Assembly: GCA_035610835.1 (NCBI GenBank)
Contig: CM069443.1
Span: 61,760,480-61,824,479 of the forward strand
Source: Ophiura sarsii
Lineage: Eukaryota; Echinodermata; Ophiuroidea; Amphilepidida; Ophiuridae
DNA length: 64,000 nucleotides
Direction: 5' to 3'
The notes under the pieces were generated by a model. The model searched no databases. It had not been told where the DNA came from and saw only the letters and a program-made list of their open reading frames with translations. The position numbers were made by a program, and so were the translations under genes. This document shows, piece by piece, positions 1-11,453 of the stretch; position 1 is the first letter of the stretch; each line of letters starts with the position of its first letter.

Positions 1-973
1 AATGCTGCATGATGTAAGGCATTTTTCCTAAGTGTGAAGTCTTTTCAAACTTCATCATTGCTGAAAGGATCGATTTTTGTTTAATGGATGATATATCATA
101 TCTTCCTGAAAGCTTAAAACCTCTAATGCAAGTTCGAGGAACCGATTGTATTAAAAAGATATTTGACATTTATTCTATCTTGGTTTTCACAAAGACCCAA
201 CCTAATGGCTTATCGCTTCATTAAACCTTCGGATACGTAATGTAACATTCATTTGTTTAACTTATGTTTTCATTGGTTTTAAGTATGATTTCTTCAACCC
301 CTAATTATATTGCGAAATGTTATATTATGCAGTTTGATCCAGCCATCGGGGGTAAGCCTGCCTTTTTATATTATTGATGTTCTGTCATCACGCGCATCCT
401 TACGCTATAACTTCCCTCCGATTTCCAATTAACCGATTTTATTAACCGTAAGAAATCTCTCCTTCCCGATTCATTAATAGTTAACGCAAGAACGAGATAA
501 GTTCTCTGTCTCTACACGGGTAAAATTACCCGTTTAATTTGTAATCGAATACCAATCAATGCTGTTCATGTGAAGACATGTCACAGTTACATAATACGCA
601 TTGTTCTGTTGAAGTTTAAGTGCACAATCACTGGTAATCCTAGTTTAACCAGAAGAGGGTCGTTACCAATTCCTTAGATTTTATTTCTGATTCGCTCTAT
701 CACTGTATCAAATCGTTAGAGTTTGTGTGCGTTATTACGACAATACCACCGATTGCGCTTATTTAAGAAAGAACAAATCACTTCATGCGACTTCACCCGT
801 CAAAGTTAGAGTATACAGTTGTTGCAACCCACAACACTTTTAAATTAAATGTAAATCTTGTAATATCTATATCACTGTGTCATTTCAGATATGGTAGTAA
901 GTCCTCCAAATATATACTGTTATTCGATTCCTATTGTAACGTTCAACTAAGTTGTCACGTATTCACCAATTCG

Positions 974-1791
974 TGTTTATATTCCAATTAATATTGCTCC
1001 AAACTAAATGTTACCCAATATTATTCAATGGATTCAACTTGGTCTAAACTTTTGATGTCACGCTTTTTGATCTGTAGGTTGTTATTATTATAGAGTTTAA
1101 AATGCATCACTGAAATATGATACAAAACCATACTCAACTTTAACTTGCCCGTTAAACATTTGTAATCAGCCAGCAGCAATTCTATACAAGAAATTGTTCT
1201 AATATTCTAGAAGTGTTCAAAGGTTGTACCTTCTATTATGTGTCAGTATTTTCATGATGCTTTAAGGATGTCAAAGTGCTCAACTACCACGTTCACCTTC
1301 GGGTGAATCCATGCAATACTCTTACTACTAGTAAATAAAACGTTTCACGTTCGAAAAGTCTAATTCTTTTTTAAATTTGTGGTATCTCTGTGTATAATAG
1401 TTAAGCCTATGGTCAATTCAAATCTTATAACATTCCTATAACTCTCAAAACAAAGCCCCTTCTAACTAAAAATTACGACTTGTCCAATAAACACTTTGCA
1501 CTGATTGCTGTTATTTGCGAATGGCTTACAGTTTAACACTTTAGTAACATATCAATAATGACTCTAAGACTCTAGTGTGTGTCCTCTCCTGGTTTATCCT
1601 TGGTGTAAGACAGCACAGAATTAACCTAACACAAAATCCTTTATTGACGGATTAAAGGATTATACAGCGTTATTCCGTAATGGTGTCTAGACACTAGACT
1701 TACTTATGATTGCTGACACCAATGATGTACCCCTCTCCTTGTTTATATTCCAATTAATATTGCTCCAAACTAAATGTTACCCAATATTATT
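974..1791. repeat. 52-bp direct repeats flanking a 714-bp segment
   Basis: The 52 bases at 974-1025 recur exactly at 1740-1791, 766 bp away. Unit 2 has a single copy (about 13645-13700) and lacks the intervening 714 bp. This fits either a deletion in unit 2 by recombination between the repeats or a gain in unit 1. The repeat is far too long for an ordinary target-site duplication. Confidence 0.85.
1595..1727 (-). mobile_element. Solo inverted copy of a TATCCTTG-ended module
   Basis: This is a diverged reverse-complement copy of a roughly 130-bp module found inside the CACTG element (about 6106-6235, 8432-8562, 18234-18366). The module ends TATCCTTG(G/C)TG at both sides in inverted orientation, so it may be a small TIR element nested in the larger one. 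Shared blocks include CAGCACAGMATTAAC, ATCCTYTATTGA and the GTGTCTAGAC/GACACTAGAC region. Confidence 0.55.
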
Positions 1792-2755
1792 TTGACCGGG
1801 ATGTATTGTGCTGCATTAAAAACAATGTTCAAAGATGATTCAAAATTAGATAGACAATCATACAACCCAGTTTAATTTGGCCATAATCGAATTGCTGGTG
1901 GTTTTAAGGCAGACTATTTAGAATGTTCAAATTACATCTTTCACCTAAGTTACTTCTTGTGCTAAGGTCTTTAATTAATATAGTTGTCTGCCATTGATTT
2001 TTCCCGATTTCAGCTCTGGTAGGCAATCCTACAAGATGAAACGTGTCATGAAGTACTTTATGATTAAATACTGCCAGTCATTTTTGAAAATGTGCGACGC
2101 CTCGAGCATATTTCGTGACCACTTATGCAACTGTGTGTGGCACGAGGGTCAATATGTAATAAAATGTGTATTTATTATTGCTTTATAATGACGGTACGTG
2201 ACTAAATGTTAAAAATTGGCGGGTTGTATGTAAACATTTCTAGCGGGTACTGACCGCCTGGTGGATTTGTTTTCAGTAGATTATGCAATGGTTAAGTGCT
2301 CCATTGAGTATGGTTATTGCAATTTCAAGTACTTTGTAATGATAAGATGCACTCCACCACATAGTGTATATGAATTTATAATTTATTTCCAGTGTACAAG
2401 TGTTTGCATTTGAAAGATGCATTCATAACTTTTTATCAGGAATAATTACGATAATATTCATTTCTTTTCTTTTTTTCCTTTTCTCACAGTTGCTTCATAT
2501 ATATGATAAACACAATATACAATACAGAGCACAAATTCCTCATATCAGAACAACACAGTGGATACAGAGCATTAAAACGATTATTACAGGGTCGTTTGAT
2601 GAAAGACTACACACCACATGGTTGTAAGAGGGAATTCCGTTTTTGTTAAATTCGCGATGTTCCCGTTTTTACAGCGATATAGTTTTCAAGGCAAATATAC
2701 GGAGTTGCTTCCTTCCGGAATAAATCGAAAATGGCAGACCCTCTTTCATTTTTAT

Positions 2756-2776
2756 CTTATATATATATATATATAA
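2756..2776. repeat. (TA)n microsatellite
   Basis: A short perfect TA run, contracted in unit 2 (about 14629-14638). Confidence 0.8.
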
Positions 2777-2993
2777 AAGCGACACAGTAGGAAAATTGCA
2801 TTTCTGTATATCACAGATGCAGACAGTGATTTAATGTCCCATTGTAGCATCAGTTTGTGCACATATGCAAGGGGTTTAATTAATAATTGATCAATATTTT
2901 CTACGACTATTCAATAAAAGGCTATGAAAGGAATGGCGAACTTTACCGTCAACATTAAACGTCGATTTTTGTTTCAACTTAATGGCCCGTATT

Positions 2994-3460
2994 CACGTAC
3001 GTATTTAAACACGGTTTTTAGCTAAACACGCGTTCAACTTTGACTTTAAACACATTGTTTAACTTTAAAACACGTATCTAACTCACTGAAAAGTGTCCAA
3101 CGTTAAACATGGGTATTGGGTAGCTTAACGCGCGTTTAACTAAACTCATACGCCAACTGTATCCCTTTAATCATTACTCAACCATGCCAGGTGCAAGCTG
3201 ACGCACCGACCGTGTAATCTTAAGAAATACACGTCCATTTGCGGAATTAGGTCGATATCTATGTAAACCATTTGGGCCACACTAAATTGAATACCTGTAT
3301 ACAGTGTACGCGCGACCACTCTGGGGACGAGATTCGCAGAGTTTAAAAGCGGGTTTTGTTAAACACGTCGTTTAGAAGATAAAATCTCGTTTAATTTAGA
3401 CACGAGTTTAGTTAGTCCCGGTTTTAAGCTCAATCCGCGTTTAGTATGAGAATACGGGCC
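2994..3460 (+). mobile_element. MITE, GGCCCGTATTC family, copy 1
   Basis: It begins GGCCCGTATTC and ends GAATACGGGCC, a perfect 11-bp terminal inverted repeat. The trinucleotide AAT on both sides is a possible target duplication. The interior is rich in GTTTAAC / GTTAAAC motifs in both orientations. There is no coding capacity. Related copies are at 14847-15286 and 30762-31105. Confidence 0.75.
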
Positions 3461-3563
3461 AATACCTCGAATAAACTACAGTTGGTGGTTGCTTGTTAAT
3501 TTTCACCAGGGATTTTACTGAGGATAAGACTAAACAGATAGGATTAGGAAGAGTGGTCATTAA

Positions 3564-3793
3564 CACTTTCCACGCGGATATTGGTTTTACCATTTATAAA
3601 ACAGATTTTTCAGAAACCTTTCCCAACTGTCAAGGTCTATCTCAAGAATTACTGAACCAGTTCTAGGCATGTTTGTACTTATTCAAAAGTATTTCTCATG
3701 GTGATTTCAAAACTTGGTGATGAAATTCAATAATTTTGACAGTTTTCAATCTTTTTGTGAAATTTTGTCATGTCGTCTGCCGCGTGGAGAGCG
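3564..3793 (+). mobile_element. TTAA-flanked MITE, CACTTTCCACGCGG family, copy 1
   Basis: A 230-bp element flanked by TTAA on both sides (3560-3563 and 3794-3797). The left end is CACTTTCCACGCGG and the right end is the inverted CCGCGTGGAGAGCG. TTAA target duplication is typical of piggyBac and some Kolobok transposases; which one mobilised this family is inferred only. Nine relatives exist in the window. Non-coding. Confidence 0.85.
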
Positions 3794-4450
3794 TTAATCA
3801 TCATCTACAGCCCATAAATTAAATGCTCACATACAAGGAATACAGGGCACATTTAACGAGGTTCATCAAAAGGCAATGATGTAATACTTTAACTGCGAAA
3901 TTCAACCTCATCTTGGTATCTTAAAAATTCAATCTTAAAATGCCAATAACTTAGTGATAGCAACCATTGTAATTTGTACCTGTACCTTTCTTTTAGTAAG
4001 CTGACCTTTATAGAGCATGTCCGGCTAATTACTTACGACGATGTTTATAAACGTTTGGAACCGTTCAATATAACAACACGTTCAATAACAATTGGTAACG
4101 ACGGTATCTTTACATTGAAAACAATCAGTGTTATTCAAATGAAGTCAATAACAGCTACAAAGTGTGGACTCACTGTTTTTCGAGAAGGATGAAACGTTGA
4201 GGTAGCTCCTCATGTTTCACTAAATATCCCTGGTTTTTTTGTACGAGGTTAATAACAACACATTTAATGGTATTTGTATTATGTAAAACCACTTTCAAGA
4301 GCTATTTGCACTTACTCAGATGCAAATTTCAGCATGTGAACTATAGACGTCAAAATCCTAATTTCTATAAATGGCAAACCATTTTGTTTTAATTCGAAGT
4401 TTGTCGGCCGGTCGATCACACATGCGGATTGATTATGAAGATATAAATTG

Positions 4451-4492
4451 GCGATAGCGAGAGGGACCGCCGCGATAGCGAGAGGGACTGGG
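4451..4492 (+). repeat. Short tandem repeat GCGATAGCGAGAGGGAC x2
   Basis: Two adjacent copies of a GCGATAGCGAGAGGGAC unit, a G+C-rich island in A+T-rich DNA. It recurs at 6777-6817 through the tandem duplication and is absent from unit 2, where the segment is deleted. Confidence 0.7.
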
Positions 4493-5247
4493 TTCGAGGC
4501 TGTGTATTTTTAAGGTCTTTGTTAATTTAATTCTCGCCAGTTTGTCCGAGTCTATATATTATTTAAGATATAAATTCGTTAACAATTAAAAGCAATCAAC
4601 ACTAATTTGTAAATAGTGAACAGTAATCGCTTAGATCTAGAAATTTAGTCATAAAAGGCATTAAAATCCTATCAGCGCTTAAATTATAACTCCCGTTGTT
4701 AAACGCACGATCTCCCCCAATTATTCGAAGGTGACAGGATGGATTTCCTTATAAAAATTAAATGTATAAACATATAGATCGTAGGGTAAGCATGCGAGGA
4801 AAATCATCATGGAACATAGAACCCATGCAAAAAGACCGTAATTGGACGAGGAAAGAATGGAATCCGTGTTACATACAGGCGCGATGCGATTACGATTTGG
4901 ATCATTTTTAGATAAATATTGACTATTTTAATACCAAGGTTGAATTCAAACCTTAATATTTTATTTTACATCAATGCTTTTCGTTATGCGTAGCAAAATG
5001 ATTAACCTCGTTACATCAAAAATAAAAAAAAGGTCTTCATTTTCATCACGAGAAATAGAAATCCGTCAGACATAATATAACAAGATACTTTTCATAATAC
5101 TTTAGTCTACCTAAAGTCAATGAACTTTAGTTTTAAATGAATGGACTTCAAATTCTAATGTCTTTTACTTGTCTAGACGGAAGTCCAGAAAAATCGTTGG
5201 TGAATAGGATTGATCGCACCATATATAATACTAGTTAAAAGTCTTAA

Positions 5248-5467
5248 CACTTTCCACGCGGCTATTAGTTTTACCATTTATACAAAAACAGATGTTTCAT
5301 TCCTTTCCCAACTTTCAATGTCTTATCTCTTATGTCTTATACTTATTTTAATGTATTTCTCATGGTGATTCCAAATATGGTGATGGAGTTCAATAATGTT
5401 TACATTTTTGATACATTTTGATACATTTTGGAACTGTCCTCTGCAAACGACTGCCGCGTGGAAAGTG
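5248..5467 (+). mobile_element. TTAA MITE, CACTTTCCACGCGG family, copy 2
   Basis: Left flank TTAA (5244-5247), TIR CACTTTCCACGCGGC; right end GCCGCGTGGAAAGTG followed by TTGA, a one-base change from TTAA. About 220 bp, non-coding. Confidence 0.85.
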
Positions 5468-5866
5468 TTGAAAGACGTCATTGTGTGAAAATCAATTGTT
5501 CACACTGTTATAGTGAACATTTAGCAACACCGTGCTATCTTAGGAAGCATGTTTGCCCTCCCTTTACCTGGCTAGACAGTGCAATGACACATTCTTATGT
5601 TAGTTATTATACTCTAATGTGCAGTTGCAGGTTTACGAGCCTCGCTGTACTATTTCATTAACCTTTTTATTTTTTCAACTGCTATATCCGGATGGGCTAT
5701 ATAATAAAACGGATATAAATTCAATATATAAAGAATAATAAACATCGTGTCACTATTGAATGAATGTTCAAAGAGAACTTGTATACAATGTTGTGATAAC
5801 ATCCTAATACGGTTGTCAATCTTGTGTTGAGTGATATAGCAGGTGTGTAGTGAGCACATAAGTTTA

Positions 5867-6261
5867 CACTGCTAGTCTAGTTGGTCACACAAATGTTGGT
5901 TAAAGTTTACCAAATTGTTTGGATAATTGTATTAATTTACCAAGAGGTGGACAAGTTTGTAACCAATTGTTGGTTAAACTTAACAATCAGATTATTTAAT
6001 ACTGTTAATATTTGACCCAACGTTGGGGAAAAATGTTGATCAAAGGTTGTTATTCAACTAATGTAGCAACTTTTGCTTAATTTGTTGGGTAAACGTTTTC
6101 TTTGTATATCCTTGGTGTAAGACATTTCATAAGTTAGTCTAGTGTCCATTACAGAATAAATCTGTCTAATCATGTTATCCTTCAATAGAGGATGTTGTGC
6201 TAAGTTAATGCTGTGCTGTATTGCAGCAAGGATAAACCGTTTTCATTGTTGTGACCAACAG
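5867..6261 (+). mobile_element. CACTG-TIR MITE, truncated by duplication junction
   Basis: Same element as the full copy at 8193-8697, but cut at the tandem-duplication junction after GTGACCAACAG, so the right TIR is missing. The left flank TA precedes CACTGCTAGTCTAG. The interior holds GTTGGTTAAA motifs and the TATCCTTG module. Confidence 0.8.
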
Positions 6262-8587
6262 TAAAATGCCAATAACTTAGTGATAGCAACCATTGTAATT
6301 TGTACCTGTACCTTTCTTTTAGTAAGCTGACCTTTATAGAGCATGTCCGGCGAATTACTTACGACGATGTTTATAAACGTTTGGAACCGTTCAATATAAC
6401 AACACGTTCAATAACAATTGGTAACGACGGTATCTTTACATTGAAAACAATCAGTGTTATTCAAATGAAGTCAATAACAGCTACAAAGTGTGGACTCACT
6501 GTTTTTCTAGAAGGATGAAACGTTGAGGTAGCTCCTCACGTTTCACTAAATATCCCTGTTTTGTAAGATACGTTGTACGAGGTTAATAACAACACATTTA
6601 ATGGTATTTGTATTATGTAAAACCACTTTCAAGAGCTATTTGCACTTACTCAGATGCAAATGTCAGCATGTGAACGTCAAAATCCTAATTTCTATAAATG
6701 GCAAACCATTTTGTTTTAATTCGAAGTTTGTCGGCCGGTCGATCACACATGCGGATTGATTATGAAGATATAAATTGGCGATAGCGAGAGGGACCGCCGC
6801 GATAGCGAGAGGGACTGGGTTCGAGGCTGTGTATTTTTAAGGTCTTTGTTAATTTAATTCTCGCCAGTTTGTCCGAGTCTATATATTATTTAAGATATAA
6901 ATTCGTTAACAATTAAAAGCAATCAACACTAATTTGTAAATAGTGAACAGTAATCGCTTAGATCTAGAAATTTAGCCATAAAAGGCATTAAAATCCTATC
7001 AGCGCTTAAATTATAACTCCCGTTGTTAAACGCACGATCTCCCCCAATTATTCGAAGGTGACAGATGGATTTCCTTATAAAAATTAAATGAACATATAGA
7101 TCGTAGGGTAAGCCTGCGAGGAAAATCATCATGGAACATAGAACCCATGCAAAAAGACCGTAATTGGACGAGGAAAGAATGGAATCCGTGTTACATACAG
7201 GCGCGATGCGATTACGATTTGGATCATTTTTAGATAAATATTGACTATTTTAATACCAAGGTTGAATTCAAACCTTAATATTTTATTTTACATCGATGCT
7301 TTTCGTTATGCGTAGTAAAATGATTAACCTCGTTACATCAAAAATAAAAAAAAGTTCTTCATTTTCATCACGAGAAATAGAAATCCGTCAGACATAATAA
7401 AACAAGATACTTTTCATAATACTCATTTTAGTCTACCTAAAGTCAATGAACTTTAGTTTTAAATGAATGGACTTCAAATTCTAATGTCTTTTACTTGTCT
7501 AGACGGAAGTCCAGAAAAATCGTTGGTGAATAGGATTGATCGCACCATATATAATACTAGTTAAAAGTCTTAACACTTTCCACGCGGCTATTAGTTTTAC
7601 CATTTATACAAAAACAGATGTTTCATTCCTTTCCCAACTTTCAATGTCTTATCTCTTATGTCTTATACTTATTTTAATGTATTTCTCATGGTGATTCCAA
7701 ATATGGTGATGGAGTTCAATAATGTTTACATTTTTGATACATTTTGATACATTTTGGAACTGTCCTCTGCAAACGACTGCCGCGTGGAAAGTGTTGAAAG
7801 ACGTCATTGTGTGAAAATCAATTGTTCACACTGTTATAGTGAACATTTAGCAACACCGTGCTATCTTAGGAAGCATGTTTGCCCTCCCTTTACCTGGCTA
7901 GACAGTGCAATGACACATTCTTATGTTAGTTATTATACTCTAATGTGCAGTTGCAGGTTTACGAGCCTCGCTGTACTATTTCATTAACCTTTTTATTTTT
8001 TCAACTGCTATATCCGGATGGGCTATATAATAAAACGGATATAAATTCAATATATAAAGAATAATAAACATCGTGTCACTATTGAATGAATGTTCAAAGA
8101 GAACTTGTATACAATGTTGTGATAACATCCTAATACGGTTGTCAATCTTGTGTTGAGTGATATAGCAGGTGTGTAGTGAGCACATAAGTTTACACTGCTA
8201 GTCTAGTTGGTCACACAAATGTTGGTTAAAGTTTACCAAATTGTTTGGATAATTGTATTAATTTACCAAGAGGTGGACAAGTTTGTAACCAATTGTTGGT
8301 TAAACTTAACAACCAGATTATTTAATACTGTTAATATTTGACCCAACGTTGGGAAAAAATGTTGATCAAAGGTTGTTATTCAACTAATGTAGCAACTTTT
8401 GCTTAATTTGTTGGGTAAACGTTTTCTTTGTATATCCTTGGTGTAAGACATTTCATAAGTTAGTCTAGTGTCCATTACAGAATAAATCTGTCTAATCATG
8501 TTATCCTTCAATAGAGGATGTTGTGCTAAGTTAATGCTGTGCTGTATTGCAGCAAGGATAAACCGTTTTCATTGTTGTGACCAACAG
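6262..8587 (+). repeat. Tandem duplication, second copy (2326 bp)
   Basis: Near-identical repeat of 3936-6261. It joins directly at GTGACCAACAG|TAAAATGCC and then continues into the rest of the CACTG element, so this copy retains the ancestral right flank. Confidence 0.95.
7574..7793 (+). mobile_element. TTAA MITE, CACTTTCCACGCGG family, copy 3
   Basis: Duplicate of the element at 5248-5467, carried by the tandem duplication rather than by a separate insertion. Confidence 0.85.
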
Positions 8588-8697
8588 TTGATGCAGCAGA
8601 TATAGAAATTATTTTGTTTAGCCAATAGTCAATATTTTAACCAACAAATTGGTACAGTGATTTCCCAACTATTTTATTGACCAACGAAATTGCAGTG
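8193..8697 (+). mobile_element. TA-flanked CACTG-TIR element (505 bp)
   Basis: Bounded by TA on both sides (8191-8192, 8698-8699). The left end is CACTGCTAGTCTAGTTGGTCA and the inverted right end reads CACTGCAATTTCGTTGGTCA, giving matching blocks CACTGC and GTTGGTCA. Multiple GTTGGTTAAA / TTAACCAAC motifs lie near the ends, like the subterminal repeats typical of CACTA/EnSpm elements; that assignment is inferred. No transposase is present. Confidence 0.75.
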
Positions 8698-8860
8698 TAT
8701 GACTCTCCTCAAGAATAAAGCTGCGCATCTTTTGATTATTATCACACGGGCCCGTGGGGCCATTCATGTATAAAAGTTGTAATCATCCTTGTTAATGCAT
8801 TCTCACAAACTACCCTTAAGCGGAAAAGGTGACCCTTATATGTAACAAGGATAAATTATA

Positions 8861-9819
8861 CACTCTCAGAACAGGTATTAAATAACCATGGGTTAAAAGA
8901 ATGTTGGTTAAAAAGTATACAACATTGGTTAAAAATGAAGCGTTGGTTAAAAATTACTTTTAATACTGCGTTGGTTAAAGAGTAAAAATATAATTAATAT
9001 TTAGTTTATTCAACGTTGGTTAAGGCATCATAATTTTAACCAACAATAGGTCATAACAAGATTCCCGCCAAAGAATTTCATTGGCGAGGAAAATATTTTG
9101 CGCATATTATTTAGACCACGTCAGAATTTGTATATGAAATCAATCGTGTTATTTTCCGCCCCTGGTATTTACATTGGCGCTCTTCAATTGGCATCATGTT
9201 GCCAAACTAATATTGGACCAATATTGGTTTTATATTGGCGCTCTTCAATTGGCATTATGTTGGCAACCAATATTGTTCCAATAATGGGCACGTTATACCA
9301 GGGGCGGAAAATAACACGATTGATTTCATATACAAATTCTGACGTGGTCTAAAAATTGCGGCCGCTGTTTCAAGTTATCGCTTCCTGGCCTCGTTGCTAG
9401 GATCTTGTGCCTTGTCCTGTCCCTTGTTGGTCCTGGCCACGGGTTGGCGCCAATATTGAAAGCCAATATCGGGCCAATGAAACATCAATATTGTAATGTT
9501 GTATGGGTTAAAGTTTAGCAAAAAAGAAAAAGAAAGTTTAACCAACATTTTTTAATCAACTACTGTTGGTTAAAACATATTAACCAACAAATGATTAAAA
9601 ATTGTAACCAACCTCAGGTTAAAGTTTAACCAACCACTGTTGGTCAAAACATATTAACCAACAAATGATTAAAATTTGTAACCAACCACAGGATAAAGTT
9701 TAACCAACAGCTGTTGGTTACAGTTTTAACCAACCAATTGTGTGGTTCACCTGGTAACCTCCCGTTGGTTAAAATTTTAACCAACATGGTTAAAGATTTT
9801 AACCTTTGTTCTGAGAGTG
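8861..9819. mobile_element. TA-flanked element with 13-bp perfect TIR (959 bp)
   Basis: TA (8859-8860 and 9820-9821) flanks a perfect 13-bp inverted repeat CACTCTCAGAACA. Unit 2 lacks it: near 18630-18645 the flanks are close together, so this is a filled site in unit 1. The interior is packed with GTTGGTTAAA on the left and TTTTAACCAAC on the right. It shares that motif with the CACTG family, which suggests related transposase binding sites. A 59-bp perfect hairpin pair (9110-9353) is nested inside. No coding sequence. Confidence 0.85.
9110..9353. repeat. Nested perfect 59-bp inverted repeat
   Basis: Arms 9110-9168 and 9295-9353 are exact reverse complements. The 126-bp centre contains two direct copies of ATTGGCGCTCTTCAATTGGC and several CCAATATTGG-like palindromes. 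Perfect arms imply recent origin or gene conversion. This looks like an independent foldback element inside the larger one. Confidence 0.9.
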
Positions 9820-9821
9820 TA

Positions 9822-10929
9822 CTATTAGCAAAGGAATAGGTCCTCAAGACGGGAGTTTAAACTGAAATGAACGTATGAAGTTGTGTGATTCAGTTTTGTT
9901 AGGAATTTTTTCTTATAGCCCTTACCATTTTGGGTATTTTTACAATGATGACACGTGACTATCGGCCAGGGACGTTACCAAAGGAGGGGCAGGGGGGAGT
10001 CGGGACCGGGGACGGGTATATTTGTATTGTAGTGGTTTTACTCCATTTATATCCAATGTCAAGACGTCATTCGGGAAATCGAAACCAAATTAGTATGAAA
10101 ATACGGGCGCGTATGTCCATAAATATAATTTTAAGCCCGTTTAAAACTAAAATGTACCTTAATTATTGCAAACTTCATGTAAACAGTGACTAAAAGAATA
10201 CGCGCATGTGCATGTTTTCAGGCAGGGAATCAGCCAAAATGGTGTGAAGTCATTCGGACAAGAGTGGATGTCCTACCCCCTACCCACCTCCCCCCCCCCC
10301 CCCCCCCCCCCCCCCATCTCGACATACATACTATCATAATTTACAGCCATTGTTACGTTGAACATCACCCTTAGCTATTACTCAGAGCACAGGTTTTCCA
10401 TTCAGACGCCAGTAAATCAAATATAATTGACGTCGCACCCGAACAGGGTAATTTTAAGGCGTATTGATTTATTTTTAGAATAATGTCCTTTGCACGTCAT
10501 AAGGCACATTTTCCTCCTACAGTCGAAACACTAATTGATCCTGAATGTAGCGCAAGCATTAAAGCTAAATTATTTTAGAATAGGAAGGGTGCCATATTGG
10601 GCCTAGTTTTTATTGCTTGCTGGAGAATAAGTTCATGGCAGTACGGTTAAACTTGAAGACCATCTCATCCCGCCCATTATTTGATCGGGATGACAAAGTG
10701 GGGGTCTGGGAATGCATAAGCTTAGAAAAGTCGGAGGGTTAAATCAATTTATGAGAAAGGAGAGCTAGGGAGGAAGTTGCCTGATGTAAGAGGGACAGAT
10801 CGCGGTTTGCATAATAGGGGTTGACATGTGCTTGAATATCACACTTTATCAATTTCCCATGGCAGTATCAGCCAGATCAAGAATGATAATGGAACTTAAT
10901 GTTTCTGGTGTTTGTTGCCTGCACGAATT
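9822..10929. other. Non-coding part of unit 1
   Basis: Aligns with 18646-19753 of unit 2. It holds a CGGGAAATCG...AAAATACGGGCGCG segment, a poly(C) tract and A+T-rich sequence. No gene or mobile-element boundary is visible. Confidence 0.6.
10290..10315 (+). repeat. Poly(C) tract (26 C)
   Basis: Uninterrupted run of 26 C preceded by C-rich sequence. The paralogous tract in unit 2 has 23 C (19093-19115). Length may be affected by assembly. Confidence 0.9.
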
Positions 10930-11340
10930 TATATAAGGTCCTGTGTCGGTTGGGGGCAATAACAACATGAAATCGAATCATCGTCGTATTAGGGTAATAA
11001 TGGAACCTTTATATAACACAATGAACTTTAATCCTCGACGTGTAGTGAAACGCTAATATGTGGATGTTAAAACCCTTTGAACATGGGCGGCCGCTTTTGA
11101 GGCCTCAATTGCATTGAGTGTCAGGGGGTCAGTGTTCAAAGGGATAGCGGTACTTGCGGGCATTTGTGTCTGTTGCTTTGCCCCGTCATTATGCTACGGC
11201 GGTCTTGGCGTGGCGCATTTTACCTGCGTACATCTGCATTCTTTGAGTGGCACTTCGATTAAACTACTGTGTTCTTTGCTTGGCGACGTATTCAATCGTG
11301 TTTGCTTTGTATATATTATATAATTATATGTTACAATAAA
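10930..11340 (+). other. Conserved TATA-to-AATAAA segment, unit 1
   Basis: TATATAAG (10930-10937) precedes a G+C-richer block with a NotI-type GCGGCCGC (about 11089-11096) and ends at AATAAA (11335-11340). The 240 bp around 11091-11330 differ from unit 2 at only about four positions, noticeably fewer than most of the duplication. A 69-codon open frame lies at 11114-11323 but begins with TTG, not ATG, so it is not called as a gene. It could be a small transcription unit, LTR-like regulatory DNA, or a gene-converted patch. Confidence 0.35.
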
Positions 11341-11437
11341 CCGCCATGAGCTGTTCTGCAGTAAGAATGTGTTTCTTCTGAGGCACCGGAAAGTTAACGC
11401 TATTTTAAATAACGATAATTACCGTTAACTTTTTAAT

Positions 11438-11453
11438 CCCCCCCCCCCCCCCC
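11438..11453 (+). repeat. Poly(C) tract (16 C)
   Basis: Sixteen C; 11 C in the unit 2 counterpart (20265-20275). It sits between two TAACGGTAA/TTACCGTTAA-type inverted motifs. Confidence 0.9.

Larger units (their letters stand above)
3936..6261 (+). repeat. Tandem duplication, first copy (2326 bp)
   Basis: Immediately repeated at 6262-8587 with an exact 2326-bp offset and very few differences. These include A/G changes and a short indel near 4231-4240, where the second copy has an extra GTAAGATAC-like stretch. The left edge is TAAAATGCCAATAAC. The right edge falls inside a CACTG element (GTGACCAACAG). Unit 2 has a single copy (about 16145-18390), so the duplication is younger than the unit 1/unit 2 split or was lost there. 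The short ORFs inside are duplicated with it and show no protein homology. Confidence 0.95.

Noticed and set aside
3974..4192. 72-codon frame duplicated at 6300-6518
   Set aside because: The copy exists only because of the tandem duplication. It starts with TTG, the unit 2 counterpart is broken, and no family is recognised.
5428..5661. 77-codon frame duplicated at 7754-7987
   Set aside because: It begins inside the TTAA MITE and continues into flanking DNA without a standard ATG; unit 2 does not keep it.
8877..9800. CRISPR-like spaced repeats (GTTGGTTAAA)
   Set aside because: Spacing is irregular, units are short and in both orientations, and the context is a eukaryotic TIR element.
11114..11323. 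69-codon, signal-peptide-like frame, also at 19941-20150
   Set aside because: It starts with TTG and has no ATG. Two of the few base changes alter residues. Conservation is explained as well by DNA-level constraint or conversion, so it is reported only as a conserved segment.
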